Shown in pieces: positions 43,302 to 53,849 of a stretch of 64,000 bases of DNA. Numbering within the stretch: position 1 is the first letter of the stretch; each line of letters starts with the position of its first letter. The stretch is from Aphrocallistes beatrix (taxonomy: Eukaryota > Porifera > Hexactinellida > Sceptrulophora > Aphrocallistidae): the NCBI GenBank assembly GCA_963281255.1, contig OY725488.1, positions 4,425,925-4,489,924 on the forward strand, read 5' to 3'. The notes below the pieces were generated by a model. The model was not told where the DNA came from, made no database searches, and worked only from the letters and a program-made list of their open reading frames with translations. A program made the translations under genes and the position numbers.

Positions 43302-44324
43302 TTAGTCATTTAGTTTCCTAAGGTAACTTCTTAGAAAGCATAAACCATCTAAAATATCATCACCCATCCTATTTCTTATTTTAGTGACAAATAAGCCAGC
43401 CGCAGAAAAGGCTCTTTCAGATTCAACACTTGTTGGAGGGATTGAATATAAAGCTTTCAATAGTAGGGTGAGACGTGTTGACTTTGTGCCAGTCTTCCTA
43501 ACAAGGTCAATTTCATCTTTTCTAGTCTGATATAAATTCTTCTGGTTTGGGAATTTGACACTTGTGGTGGGTGATTGGCGAATATCATTTTCAAGGTCGT
43601 CCAACATTATGTCAGTTACTTGCCTGAGTTTGGAATTTGGTAATGTATTGACAATCTCGCAGGAATTTTCTTGTTCAACAGGGTTTGCTCGGACTTATCT
43701 CCTGCATCCAAAATTTCACAATCATTAAGGATCTCGTTGGGAAATAATCTCAGTAGTAATCTATTTGCTGTTGACACAAGTGCATGTTTTGAGGATATTG
43801 TGGAATTGTTAGTCTGTGGTGTTGGATTAAGAAGAAAACGATGGAGATTAACAATATAATGCTGTCTTCGTTCGTTGAACGCAATTTCACAGCCGATTTC
43901 AACTCTCGTGAATATGAAATTGAGGAAATCTTTTCCAATTGATCTATCAAAAATTGATAAACTCCTTCAGCTGTGAGTAACGCGGCATCACTACGACTTA
44001 ATGCGGAAATTGCTATCTCAATCGGTTTAAGGCACTGGGAAATGTTCTCGAGAATTTCTAATTCAATGGGATCAATTATCTCTGTCGATGAAATGTCAAT
44101 CAATGCTTTATTAACTGGCTTTTGAAGAAAAATGAATCTCTCTATTATCGTAAGAAGACTATTCCAACGAGTTTTGCAATCAATGAGTAGAATTAATTAT
44201 TTTCCCTTTTCTTCAATCACATATTTTGCAAGTAATTTCGATATTGCAATCATTGCATTTTGCTATATCGCCGTCTCGAGAAAAATGATCCCAAACTTCA
44301 GACTTTTTAAACCTAGTTGCCATA
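43302..44324 (-). pseudogene. BED-finger hAT transposase, internally deleted
   Basis: The start codon at 44324 opens a BED zinc finger (SEVWDHFSRDGDIAKCNDCN). The reading frame then breaks and jumps to CKTRWNSLLTIIERF, a motif that normally lies several hundred residues later, and to the ISQCLKPIEIAISALS region (43750-44103). The C-terminal dimerisation domain (IPPTSVESERAFSAAGLFVT) is intact at 43302-43607. The region between finger and CKTRW, holding most of the catalytic domain, is missing. The N gap lies 28 bases upstream, so the 5' end of the element is hidden. Confidence 0.8.
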
Positions 44325-44352
44325 TTTTCAAACAATATTAATTGATGTCACT

Positions 44353-44552
44353 NNNNNNNNNNNNNNNNNNNNNNNNNNNNNNNNNNNNNNNNNNNNNNNN
44401 NNNNNNNNNNNNNNNNNNNNNNNNNNNNNNNNNNNNNNNNNNNNNNNNNNNNNNNNNNNNNNNNNNNNNNNNNNNNNNNNNNNNNNNNNNNNNNNNNNNN
44501 NNNNNNNNNNNNNNNNNNNNNNNNNNNNNNNNNNNNNNNNNNNNNNNNNNNN
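44353..44552. other. Assembly gap of exactly 200 N
   Basis: A run of 200 N. The round length suggests a scaffold gap of unknown size. Translations across it are meaningless. Confidence 0.97.
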
Positions 44553-44694
44553 CACCTTTTTCACCTTTTATGTGCTTATTATAGGGGATGTTACGAACGA
44601 TAAAAAAATTTAATGTAATTACTTCAAGTAAGGGATTTCTAAAAACTTGATATTTTTTGCACTACGTTGATAGCTTTTTGCGATTAAAACAATC

Positions 44695-44775
44695 TCCTGT
44701 ATATAACGGCCACCTGTGTACAACGGCCAATTTTGTCCAGTCCCTTGGGTGGCCATTATATACAGGTTTCACTAT
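44695..44775. mobile_element. Short pogo-like MITE or remnant
   Basis: CCTGTATATAACGGCCACC at the left and GGTGGCCATTATATACAGG at the right pair almost perfectly. The right side continues to TTTCACTATA, the TATAGTGAAA-type pogo end. The AACGGCCA motif is shared with 6107-6691. Confidence 0.5.
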
Positions 44776-44785
44776 AGGTATATCC

Positions 44786-44836
44786 TTACTATTAAAACTC
44801 GATAAATGTGTATATATATGTCTATATATACTAAGG
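44786..44836 (+). repeat. Solo HEL 5' end
   Basis: A|TCCTTACTATTAAAACTCGA at 44786 plus a TA-rich spacer, then cut by the mariner that begins near 44840. No body follows. Confidence 0.6.
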
Positions 44837-44842
44837 GCAACC

Positions 44843-45269
44843 CATGAGTTCCAGGATTAGAGATACAAAAATTAATTAAGCAATAATTATAAAGACTAAA
44901 CTACATTAAATGTTCAAAATATTCCCCCTTATTCTGAATACAGAGTTTCAACCGCTCCAACCACTTATGAAAAGTTTTTTTGTACTCTTATTTGGGGATG
45001 GCTTTGAGACACTGGAAAATGGCACTTCCAAGCTGGTGGTTGGTCTCAAAATCTCTTCCAGACAGATGCAATTTAAGGTTGTTAAACAGCCAGAAGTCAC
45101 AGGGAGAGAGATCTGGGCTGTAAGGTGGATGCTGAAGCTCCACAACCCCCAAAGAATCCAACGTATCCTACACAAGCCGAGTTTTATGGGCCTAGCATTA
45201 TCGTGAAGAATTCGCAGGCCTTTACAGATGGTACGTGGGCGCCTCTCTTTATAGTGCTGTTCTACTGTA
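44843..45269 (-). pseudogene. Mariner transposase, C-terminal part
   Basis: The minus strand gives TVEQHYKERRPRTICKG, ILHDNARPIKL (HDN, second catalytic Asp), then after a frameshift QHPPYSPDLSPCDFWLF (third Asp) and FHKWLERLKLCIQNKGEYFE. This is the end of a mariner transposase. The N-terminal part lies at 47586-48290, beyond a 2.3-kb insertion. Broken by frameshift as well as by the insertion. Confidence 0.8.
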
Positions 45270-46015
45270 GCAAGACACGTGTCCGCCCACCTTGCCGAAA
45301 GACATCTTGCCGAAAGACATTTGCCGAAAGTCATCTTGCCGAAAGGACATTTTGTCGGAAAATATCTTGCCGAAAGGACATTTTGCCGAAAGGACATCTT
45401 GCCGAAAGTATGTGGTTGATTGTTGATTCACTATCTTATGAGCTAGTTGATGACTTAAGCGATTTTCTCCATTATTTTGGAAAGTTATTATGGAACAGAA
45501 TGATAGTGGAATTACCTTGGAAAAAGTTAGAAGCGGACATCTTTCTAATATTTTTGTTTTTCTTGTTATTACTTCTTAACACTTAATAATCAACCTAGGT
45601 ACAATTGCACTATCTTACACCCCCAAATTTTTTTAGAATTACCATAATACCTGTTTACGTGTTGATAGAACTTCCTTCAGGAAGCAGAAAGAGCGAAAGA
45701 GAACCCAAATCGGTTGAGATTCAGCCAAGTTACACCGATTTTAATGTTATAAGCCAAAGTCTATGGGAAAATGTTGCTATACTGATTGATGCTGTTTGAT
45801 GTATTACTAATGATTGTGCAATGATATCGCGATCTGCATACTTCCTTTTGAATCCTTACTATCTTACACAGTCAATTTTAGACGTTACTATTTTAAGATC
45901 GAGGTTTTGGTAGTTATGATGCAAAATCCCAAACCCAAAATTCAATCTTATTGATTCTAGTCATTGCTTGATAAAATTTGATTACTGAACCACAATTTTT
46001 TTCCCCCCTTTTAGC

Positions 46016-46683
46016 ACAAAAATCACCAAATATTTGTCAATTTTTCTATATTTGCTGCGCAATGATGACGTCATAACGGAATGATGAGAAATCTGTTTTG
46101 ATGATAGTTGTATCTAGTGAACGATCGAAATTGATTTTGGCCGAAAGTTTCGGTTTCGGTTTCGGTAAATCCAGGTTTCGGTCGTTCACTAGTTGTATTG
46201 TTATAGTTTAGTACAGCAACCCGAGCAACCACCTAAGACCACCCAAGCAGATGAAAGTCATGTAGTCACTTAGGATGATTATATATTCATCGAACCCAAT
46301 CTTTATGTTATTTACTTCGTTTGTTCTTCACTCAAATTCTATAATTAAACTATACTTCGTTTGGTCAAATTGTTCGTTCAGATTGCCGCAATAGTCATAA
46401 CAGTATTATATGTGAAAAATATTAATATACACATTCTATAAAAATTTAAGCCTTCTGTTACCTAAAATGGCTGAGTTATAGTCAAAAAACTGAAAATTCT
46501 AAAGAAAGGTGACAATGACGTCATAATTCCATGATGAGTCGATATTTTCGTCTGAGCTCAGTACTTAGTGGAGCCATAGCCAAAAGACTCCCACATGCCA
46601 AAAATCAGCTTTCTGCGCCTGACAGTTTTTTCAATCAATTTGTTACAGATATAGATACATTAATCGAGTTTTAATAGCAAGGA
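46016..46683 (-). mobile_element. HEL-A element, truncated at the GC end
   Basis: Starts within the body (AATCACCAAATATTTGTCAA), keeps TGACGTCATAAC and TGACGTCATAATTCCATGAT, and ends with ATTAATCGAGTTTTAATAGC|AAGGA. It is interrupted between about 46106 and 46400 by a 77-bp MITE and some 200 bp of unassigned sequence. Confidence 0.65.
46114..46190. mobile_element. 77-bp hAT-like MITE
   Basis: AGTGAACGATCGAAA near the left end mirrors TTTCGGTCGTTCACT at the right end. AGTTGTAT is on both sides (46106-46113, 46191-46198). TTTCGG repeats lie in the middle. Confidence 0.6.
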
Positions 46684-46847
46684 TAATATAAAAGCCATCG
46701 TATGCACCGATAAACGGTAATTCCGATAGTCGCTGTATAATTATTCTGTTAATTAAAATGATATTTGCTCTTTAATTCTTGTAATTTACTACGCTGCTGC
46801 TCTCTCTCTAGCTAACGCACACCGGCGGCTATATCTCTACTTATGTA

Positions 46848-47067
46848 CAGGGATGGAAACAGCTAAGCTGTTAACAGCCAACGCAAAATTGTGGCTGTTA
46901 ACATCTCAAATTGGGCTGTTAACAGCAAAAGAAAATTGCTTTAAAAGCTCAAATAACAGCAGAGCTAGACTGTTAATTGTTTGGAAATTGTAGCTGTTAA
47001 CAGCCAATTGTGAGCTGTTAACAGCAAACAGCCAAAGTGGCTGTTAACAGCATTTCCACCATCCCTG
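46848..47067. mobile_element. 220-bp hAT-type MITE with GCTGTTAACAGC repeats
   Basis: Ends CAGGGATGGAAA and TTTCCACCATCCCTG; CTTATGTA duplicated exactly on both sides (46840-46847, 47068-47075). The interior repeats the palindrome GCTGTTAACAGC about six times with changes. CAGGG ends plus an 8-bp duplication are typical of hAT. Confidence 0.88.
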
Positions 47068-47585
47068 CTTATGTAGACTAGTTTGATGGCTGCTGTATTC
47101 AAATCCAGAGTCTACAATATTCATCTAATTACTATTAGCGGCAGTGAACTTGAATAAACAATATGATTGGATTTTTTGCATCATAACTACCAAAACCTCG
47201 ATCTTAAAATAGTAACGTCTAAAATTGACTGTGTAAGATAGTAAGGATTCAAAAAGAAGTATGCAGATCGCGATATCATTGCACAATCATTAGTAATACA
47301 TCAAACAGCATCAATCAGTATAGCAACATTTTCCCATAGACTTTGGCTTATAACATTAAAATCGGTGTAACTTGGCTGAATCTCAACCGATTGGGTTCTC
47401 TTTCGCTCTTTCCGCTTCCTGAAGGAAGTTCTATCAACACGTAAACAGGTATTATGGTAATTCTAAAAAAAGTTGGGGGTGTAAGATAGTGCAATTGTAC
47501 CCAATGTCCTTCGGCAAGATGTCCTTTCGGCACAATGTCTTTCGGCGCGATGTCTTTCGGCAAGGTGTCCTAGCACCGCAAGACA

Positions 47586-48290
47586 GGTAGTGGCATAATA
47601 CTCCCCTGTTACTCTTTGACCTTTAGGTAAGCATATTTGAGCAACTGATCCATGTACGTCAAAGAAAATTGTGTAATACCTTGCGTCCAAACCTATCGGG
47701 CCTGGCTTTTTGGAGGGGGGTTTTCTTGATCCGTCGTCATTTTTTCCAACCCAGGTACATGTAGCCGATTTTCTTTCAGGTTCATTATAACTTATCCACA
47801 TTTCATCCCCATTAACGATTTCGTAAAGACGCCTAAGGTCTGCATTGCTATATTCCTTTAAAAGTTCTTTGGACATTTTTAGACGTGCCAATCGCTGATT
47901 CGGTGAGTTTATGCGGAATCCAACGTGCACAAAGCTTTCGCATCTGAAGATCGATTGTCAGAATCTTCCAACACTTCCCGTTGATATCTCAGATTGATGA
48001 ACAATCTCTTTGATGCTACAGTGTGGGTCCTCATCAACAATAGCCTTAATACAAGCGATATTCTCGTCCGTCCGAATCTTAAATTCGGGGCCTGGTCGAA
48101 GGTCATCTTCAACAGATAGTCTTCCTCATCGGAAGCGAGCTGCCCACTCACATACCCTCAAATACGAAAGGTGATTATCTTGACATACAATGACCAGCTC
48201 TTCAAAGATCGCTTTAGGAGCAAACCCGAGTTTTGTGCGAAACTTGAAGTAGGTCCTCTGTTCAATAATGGAATCTGATTCCTTTGAAGC
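47586..48290 (-). pseudogene. Mariner transposase, N-terminal part
   Basis: From the methionine at about 48290: ASKESDSIIEQRTYFKFRTK, EWAARFRSG, then RLFINLRYQREV-like text and, after frameshifts, CTWVGKNDDGSRK and RYYTIFFDVHG, reaching EYYATTCLAVL at the insertion point. Blocks match the mariner order QR..Ik...K, W..rF..G, GDE..W, YY. The first catalytic Asp region (NGDEMWISY, near 47800) is present. Split from 44843-45269 by the foldback element. Confidence 0.78.
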
Positions 48291-48405
48291 CATAAAATTA
48301 CCCAGTATCAAAAAGTTAAGTATTACAATCTCGTGAATCTCAGAAAATATACGTGCGATTGAGTTTAGCTTATCTGCAATCGAAAAGTAATCCTCGAAAT
48401 ATCTA

Positions 48406-48842
48406 TCCTTACTATTAAAACTCGATTAATCTATATGTGTGTATATATACTATACGTATATATATATATATATATATATGTGTAACGAATTGATTGAAGA
48501 AACTGTTGGGCGCAGAAAGCTGATTTTTGGCATGTGGGAGTCTTTTGGCTATGGCTCCAGTAATTTCTGAGCTCAGAGTAAATGTCTACTCATCATAGAA
48601 TTATGACGTCATTGTCACCTTTTTAAAAGTTAAGCAATACGTTTTTTCTAGCATAACTCAACCATAATAGGAGATAGAAGGCTGAAATTTTAATAGAATC
48701 TGTATACTAACATAACTCACATATGTTACAACTATCACCGAAAAATGATTACTCATCAAAATTTTAAAAATTGATAAATTTGGTGATTTTTGTGCGATAT
48801 CGATTATAACAGTACGACAGACGTATTTAGAGATGTTATTTC
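48406..48842 (+). mobile_element. HEL-A element, 3' truncated
   Basis: A|TCCTTACTATTAAAACTCGA, TA spacer, GTAACGAATTGATTGAAGAA and the body with one TGACGTCATTG. The second TGACGTCA module is deleted (TGATTACTCATCAAAATTTT) and the GC block is absent after AGAGATGTTATT. Confidence 0.7.
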
Positions 48843-49084
48843 AAAACGTCCCTGTCTATTATTTCAATTAATATTACATCCAACTGGATTACATACTGGA
48901 TTGATTGGAAAATCAAAGCTTCAAGCCTGCTGGCGCTGGTAAACGCTCTGTTAAATGAGCGTCTGAACTTCCATTTTCCTTTTTCTAGATTTCTGATTTG
49001 ATTTGGGAATGTTTAGACAGTTACAATTTTTATTGTCAATGTTGCCCAAAATTTCCGCTCTTACTGTCCTTACTATACTATTAT
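48843..49084. other. Unassigned spacer
   Basis: No feature noticed. Confidence 0.3.
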
Positions 49085-49365
49085 GTAGGATTTATGATCC
49101 TATGTAATATTGTCGGTGCGGAGTTCTAAAACAAAATGGTTAAAAATTTTTAGAATTCCTCCCCGAATCCATACTGACATGCCCTATGTTTTCAATCTGG
49201 GTGAGCTGCGACATCTACTGATAGTTGCTGGCTCAGATTACATTACTAAAACAATGTCATTGAGATCAAAATCCAAATGACAATGGCAAAGTTAAAACCA
49301 GTGACCTAAACCTTGGTATTCAAACGCCCTAACCACTACAGCACCCAATCAGAGCAGCTTTTTGA
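49085..49365 (-). repeat. Possible tRNA-derived SINE
   Basis: The reverse strand near 49360 reads GGGTGCTGTAGTGGTTAGGG, like an acceptor-D-arm with an A box, then GGTCACTGGTTTTAACTTTG at about the spacing of a B box, although the B box is poor. About 200 bp of unrelated body follows. Only one copy is seen in the window, so this rests on the tRNA-like text alone. Confidence 0.4.
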
Positions 49366-51168
49366 GATTTCTTCTTTTCATTATAACTCGAAAACTATTC
49401 GAAATTTCAATCCGATATATTCCTATCTTTTGAGATAATTTAAATTGTTACTGTGAACGTGATCATTATCTCTCTAATTTTTTATGCATTTTGTTTATAA
49501 ACATTTAATGTTACAATAGTATCCAAAATTATCTATGTAAATTATTGGCCCATCGATACGTGTGCCAGTATCCCTTTTATTTTTCTTGGTGGCCCTATGT
49601 AGTTTAATATGTAGATTCCTAGTTTGCACTTTGAAATTAATAATCTGAATATTTAAACCCAATTATTTGAACTAAAATTGAGTTCTCATCTGCTAATATA
49701 GCGTATTTTTATATGAGATTGAGAGTTGGCAGTTCATACTATTAGACCATCTATGTTTTAGTATGTGTTTATATCCTAAAATTGGTATTTCTAATTTAAA
49801 TTTTGGGTTCTCCACTATTCGTGTTTCAAATTTCACACTTTGAATGCTCTAACTGAATACGTAGTTTCCGATGTAATTTATTGTATCCAAATTATATGTT
49901 CCAAGTCCCCTACTGGAACTGTACTATCCGTCTTTCGGCAAACTTTTTTCAATTTCTGTTTAATAAAATCTCGATTTTTGTAGTCATTTTAAAAATATTC
50001 TTTCATCTTTTCCTAAAATGTTTAAATTCCGAAATAATAAAAATATTGCTAACAACTATTTTCAACAGCAGATTTGCTATATTACAGTATTATTTGCTTT
50101 TGAAACAGCAAATTTGATGATAATTGGAATTAATTTATTTTAACAGTTGTATATAGAACCCTCCCTTAGTGGGAAATTTTCACTCTTGACAGCAGTTTAG
50201 ACGCTATTAACGTTTAATTAACAGCAAAGCAAGTTCAAAACATTCTACTATCCCTGCTTTTATAATATTTCCAGTGTGTATATATTTATATTTTCGATAG
50301 ATGGTTAGAAATCTTGCAATGAATATTTCTCAAGTTACTGTAGACATATAACAGAAAAACAATTCTAGAATATTTTGTTCGCTTGAATGGTCAGATTAGA
50401 CAATGATGTTTTAGTCTTCTGAAAGATGTTATACTATTCCTAACCTAAAATATTGAGTATTATACAATCCTTTCTTAATAAGTATTTAAAATTATTTTGA
50501 CTGACTAAATATCAAATACAGTTCACTCCGCTTAATAGGGTCAACCTCTTTATCAGGTCACTTTTGGCGGAACCGAAATTGCTCTCACACATAGACGCTA
50601 ATGAAAAAACATTTCCGGTTAATAGGGTATCCGCTTAATCGGGTCAAAATGGCCTCTGACTGATGTAACCTTAAGAGGAGTCGGCTGTTTAGGATTTTTT
50701 AATGAATCAATAATTAAATTAAGTGCTGAAATCCACAGTAATATCCTGTAATATCTCTATGCGCAATAATATTGGACAAATGGTTTTACAGTGCATATCC
50801 TACAGCATTACTGAATTGTTGATAATTCATAATGGATATACAGATTTTCTTTAATCCACCCAATACATAGTAGATACTTAAAGCTTTAGTAATATAGATG
50901 TAACATATTGGGTAAAAGATATATAATTATTGATCATTACGATGCAGTTTGTCTCCAAATTTTGAAATATTTAATGATTTATTTTACATACGGTAATTTT
51001 AATTGGATGATATTTAAAGCCCGTTAATTGTATTAACTTATTATGAATGGGTATTAGGTCCTTCGGAAATGTTTAAGATCCAAATCTTGAAGTTTTCAAT
51101 AATTGAGTCTCCAGCTAAGAATCACAAATTACTAAATTGTGCTGTAGCTCTAGTGTTTTATCTGATAC
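49366..51168. other. AT-rich stretch with small MITE remnants
   Basis: Holds a hAT-like fragment at about 50171-50256 (AGCAGTTTAGACGC, TAACAGCAAAGC, CTATCCCTGC), related to the GTTAACAGC MITE, and the pogo-like MITE at 50519-50687. The 78-codon frame at 49881-50117 is Phe/Ile-rich and not supported as a gene. Confidence 0.4.
50519..50687. mobile_element. 169-bp pogo-like MITE
   Basis: TA|CAGTTCACTCCGCTTAATAG at the left, CTTAAGAGGAGTCGGCTG at the right. Internal AATAGGGT units repeat. The right flank is TT rather than TA, so the duplication is degraded. Confidence 0.6.
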
Positions 51169-51590
51169 AAGCGCGCTTCGCTTGCTTGCGCTGCGGGACT
51201 GGCGGTCACTTTGTGTCCGCCGGAGGCCTGTGGTCACCATTGATTAATTATATGGGAGCCAACATCTTTAAATACGTCTGTCCCACTGTTATAATCGATA
51301 TCGCACGAAAAATCACCGAATTTGTCAATTTTTAAAATTTTGATGCGTAATGATGACGTCATAACAAAGTGATGAGTAATCATTTTTTGATGATAGTTGC
51401 ATCATATGTGAGGTATGTTAGTATACAGATTCTATTAAAAATTTCATCCTTCTATCTCCTATATTGACTGCGTTATGCTCGAATAACTGTATTGCTTAAC
51501 TTTTAAAAATGTGACAATGACGTCATAATTCCATGATGAGTCGACATTTTCGTCTGAGCTCAGAACTTACTGGAGGCATAGCCAAAAGAC
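51169..51590 (-). mobile_element. HEL-A element lacking its 5' part
   Basis: CAAGCGCGCTTCGCTTGC, stem GGCGGTCAC/GTGTCCGCC, both bZIP-like motif pairs and body to GCCATAGCCAAAAGAC, where it meets a plus-oriented copy. The 25-bp terminus at 52752-52776 may be its detached 5' end. Confidence 0.7.
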
Positions 51591-51594
51591 TATA

Positions 51595-52740
51595 TCCTTA
51601 CTATAAAACTCGATTAATGTTTGTATATATACAGGGTGTCTCAAAAGTTCTGCAACAACCAATTTTTTGTTAATTTGACTAAGATCACTTGATTGTATTC
51701 CAAATTAGCCTCCATAAATGAAATCTAGCACCCTTTTAGCATAGAAATGAGCTCAATTCATTACGCAAAAAATATTTCTTATAAAATTTTAAATAATTAC
51801 ATACCAATTACTCCAAAATTTGGAGCTCAAAAGTGTCAAGTTTGAAGATCTATTTTTCTGATGAAATATTACATGAACCCTCGGACGGCTTGGGTATTTC
51901 CTATTTATAGTAAATACCCCAAATTTGTATGGCTTCCCCATTGAAAATGGCTTAAACCGGAAATGACGCAACACATTCATGTGGCGAGCGAGGGTTAATC
52001 ACTTTTATATTCTGTAATTGATTCATAATACTAATATAATATTATTACTTTTGATTTATGTAACGGAAATCTTCTATAAGAAAGTGAGTATTTTAAGTAT
52101 AGACGTCAAATGTACCATGGATATGAGTTTTTATTGAGATAAAATTTTAATTGAGATAAAAAATATTCTTTACTAGACAACGATATATATGATCCAGCAT
52201 TGCCAATAAATTGAGAAAAGCAGGCCATTGGGAATGCAAAATAATTAAGATAATCCTCCCTATTTTTTTATTAAAAAGAGGTATCGGATATTCGATCTAT
52301 TTATCTATGTATAATGCATCAGCAACATTTGTTGCAGAACTTTTGAGACACCCTGCTCATCATGGAATTATGACGTCATTGTCGCATTTTTAAAAGTTAA
52401 GCAACACAGTTATTCGGGCATAACTCAGTCATTATTGGAGATAGAAGGCTGAAATTTTAATAGAATCTGTATACTAACACGTTTCACATATGATGCAACT
52501 ATCATCAAAAAATAATGACTCATCACTTTGCTATGACGTCATCATTACTCATCAAAATTTTAAAAATTGACAAATTTGGTGTTTTTTCGAGTGATATCGA
52601 TTTTAAAACTAAGATGGACATATTTAGAGATGATATCTCCCTTATAATTAACCAATGTCACTTCCAGGCGACCGAAGGGAGCCTCCGGCGGACACTAAGT
52701 GTCCGCCAGCCGCGCAGCGCAAGCAAGCGAAGCGCGCTTG
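51595..52740 (+). mobile_element. HEL-A element interrupted by a MITE
   Basis: A|TCCTTACTATAAAACTCGAT at the left and GCGCGCTTG|T at 52740. After 35 bases it is interrupted by a 724-bp TIR element; it resumes at CTCATCATGGAATTATGACG, so about 130 bp of its own sequence are gone. Confidence 0.72.
51632..52355. mobile_element. 724-bp mariner-type MITE
   Basis: TA|CAGGGTGTCTCAAAAGTTCT and its mirror AGAACTTTTGAGACACCCTG. The left flank is TA, but the right flank is CTCAT, which with the missing host sequence suggests a deletion at the right boundary. It includes a stretch of repeat F. The 63-codon minus frame inside is not supported as a gene. Confidence 0.75.
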
Positions 52741-52751
52741 TATATACAAAC

Positions 52752-52776
52752 ATTAATCGAGTTTTAATAGTAAGGA
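52752..52776 (-). repeat. Solo HEL 5' end
   Basis: ATTAATCGAGTTTTAATAGT|AAGGA in minus orientation, 11 bases after the plus-oriented copy ends. Confidence 0.65.
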
Positions 52777-52779
52777 TTT

Positions 52780-53849
52780 TTATACCAGATACTAGTGTAA
52801 TTTTTCTAATCTCTGAATGAAATTGATCAATTTTATTTAAAAGTGTCTTAGTAGATCTTAGCTGGAGCTTTCATTTTGTAAAATTCAATTTGAATTCAGG
52901 AACTTGCTCTCAATTCTTTTAAAATCCTTGTACCTTTTCTGTATCATATATTTATTTTGTGTTTGAGATTGACATAAAAAATTAATATCTCCGTATTTTA
53001 TAAACATATGGGAAACTTCCAATATTCAGTCACAAACCAATTATTTATACACTAACAAAGTCTCCACTAAAAATTGGATTAAGATAGATCCATTCATGAA
53101 GGATCATGAAATCAAACAATAAAATCAAATTTGACGTAGTAGCAAAATGATTATTCTACTTTACTTAGAGTTGTTCAATGGACAAATCAATATACAATAT
53201 CGAATTTACCTGTTTTTTGATTTAGTTCTTCCAAGTTGGACGAAACAATAAATTGCAGGGCAGATTAACCATATTACAGATCCCAGGACCCGGGCCCTAG
53301 AGCCGAAAGTTTAAGGCCAGACTGTCCACAGACAGAAACCCATTATGTTTTTCATAGCACAAGATGTTTGCTAACTTTAACTTGTAGAAAATAGTATTTC
53401 CTTAGATTTACTGTATCCCCCATCATATTTAAGCAACAACTTCTTTGTATCATGAATAATACTAAAATCGGTCTATCCATGGTCGTCAATTCAATAAAAC
53501 CACGACAACAAAAGAGATTCTAACTCAATTCGAAATCTTAAGCGAGTTAATCTGTTTAGATGCTTCTCATAGTTTATCCTTTCTAACGCGTATTTCTATC
53601 AACTCTTACCTAGTACAAATTACCACTTTTCATGATCATTATATATTATGGGAACAAGTCGATCAAGGTGGCACAATGTATGACCTAGTAGGTATTCTCG
53701 ATAGCTGGAAAAGTACTAAACAGAGTAAATTGAGCCTCTAAATTTCGAATTTGAAGTCGCACTTTCTTTAATTATCTATGTTTGATGAATTAGCCTCTAT
53801 TGATTAACCCGTTTTAATATTATTTATAACAATTGTCTTTAGAATTGTT
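52780..53849. other. AT-rich stretch; Tc1-type MITE scrap at its end
   Basis: From about 53640 (CGATCAAGGTGGCACAA, GAATTTGAAGTCGCA) to 53835 (GATTAACCCGTTTTAATATT) the text resembles the interior of the 5762 and 40027 elements. Otherwise nothing was recognised. Confidence 0.4.

Larger units (their letters stand above)
45278..47577. mobile_element. Foldback transposon with tandem-repeat ends, 2300 bp
   Basis: Both ends contain CACCTTGCCGAAAGACAT followed by more CTTGCCGAAAGGACAT units (about six left, three to four right). Inward, 45598-45955 returns reversed at 47163-47501. GCAAGACA lies on both sides (45270-45277, 47578-47585), an 8-bp duplication of mariner sequence. No transposase was found. 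An 8-bp duplication suggests hAT or a related superfamily. The left arm has about 180 bp absent from the right. The centre holds a HEL-A copy and two MITEs. Confidence 0.8.

Noticed and set aside
44317-44613. Frames running through the N block
   Set aside because: Their length comes only from unknown bases.
45278-45420. Short regularly repeated CTTGCCGAAAGGACAT units, CRISPR-like at first sight
   Set aside because: Units are directly adjacent without unique spacers, occur inverted at the other end of a transposon, and the genome is eukaryotic.
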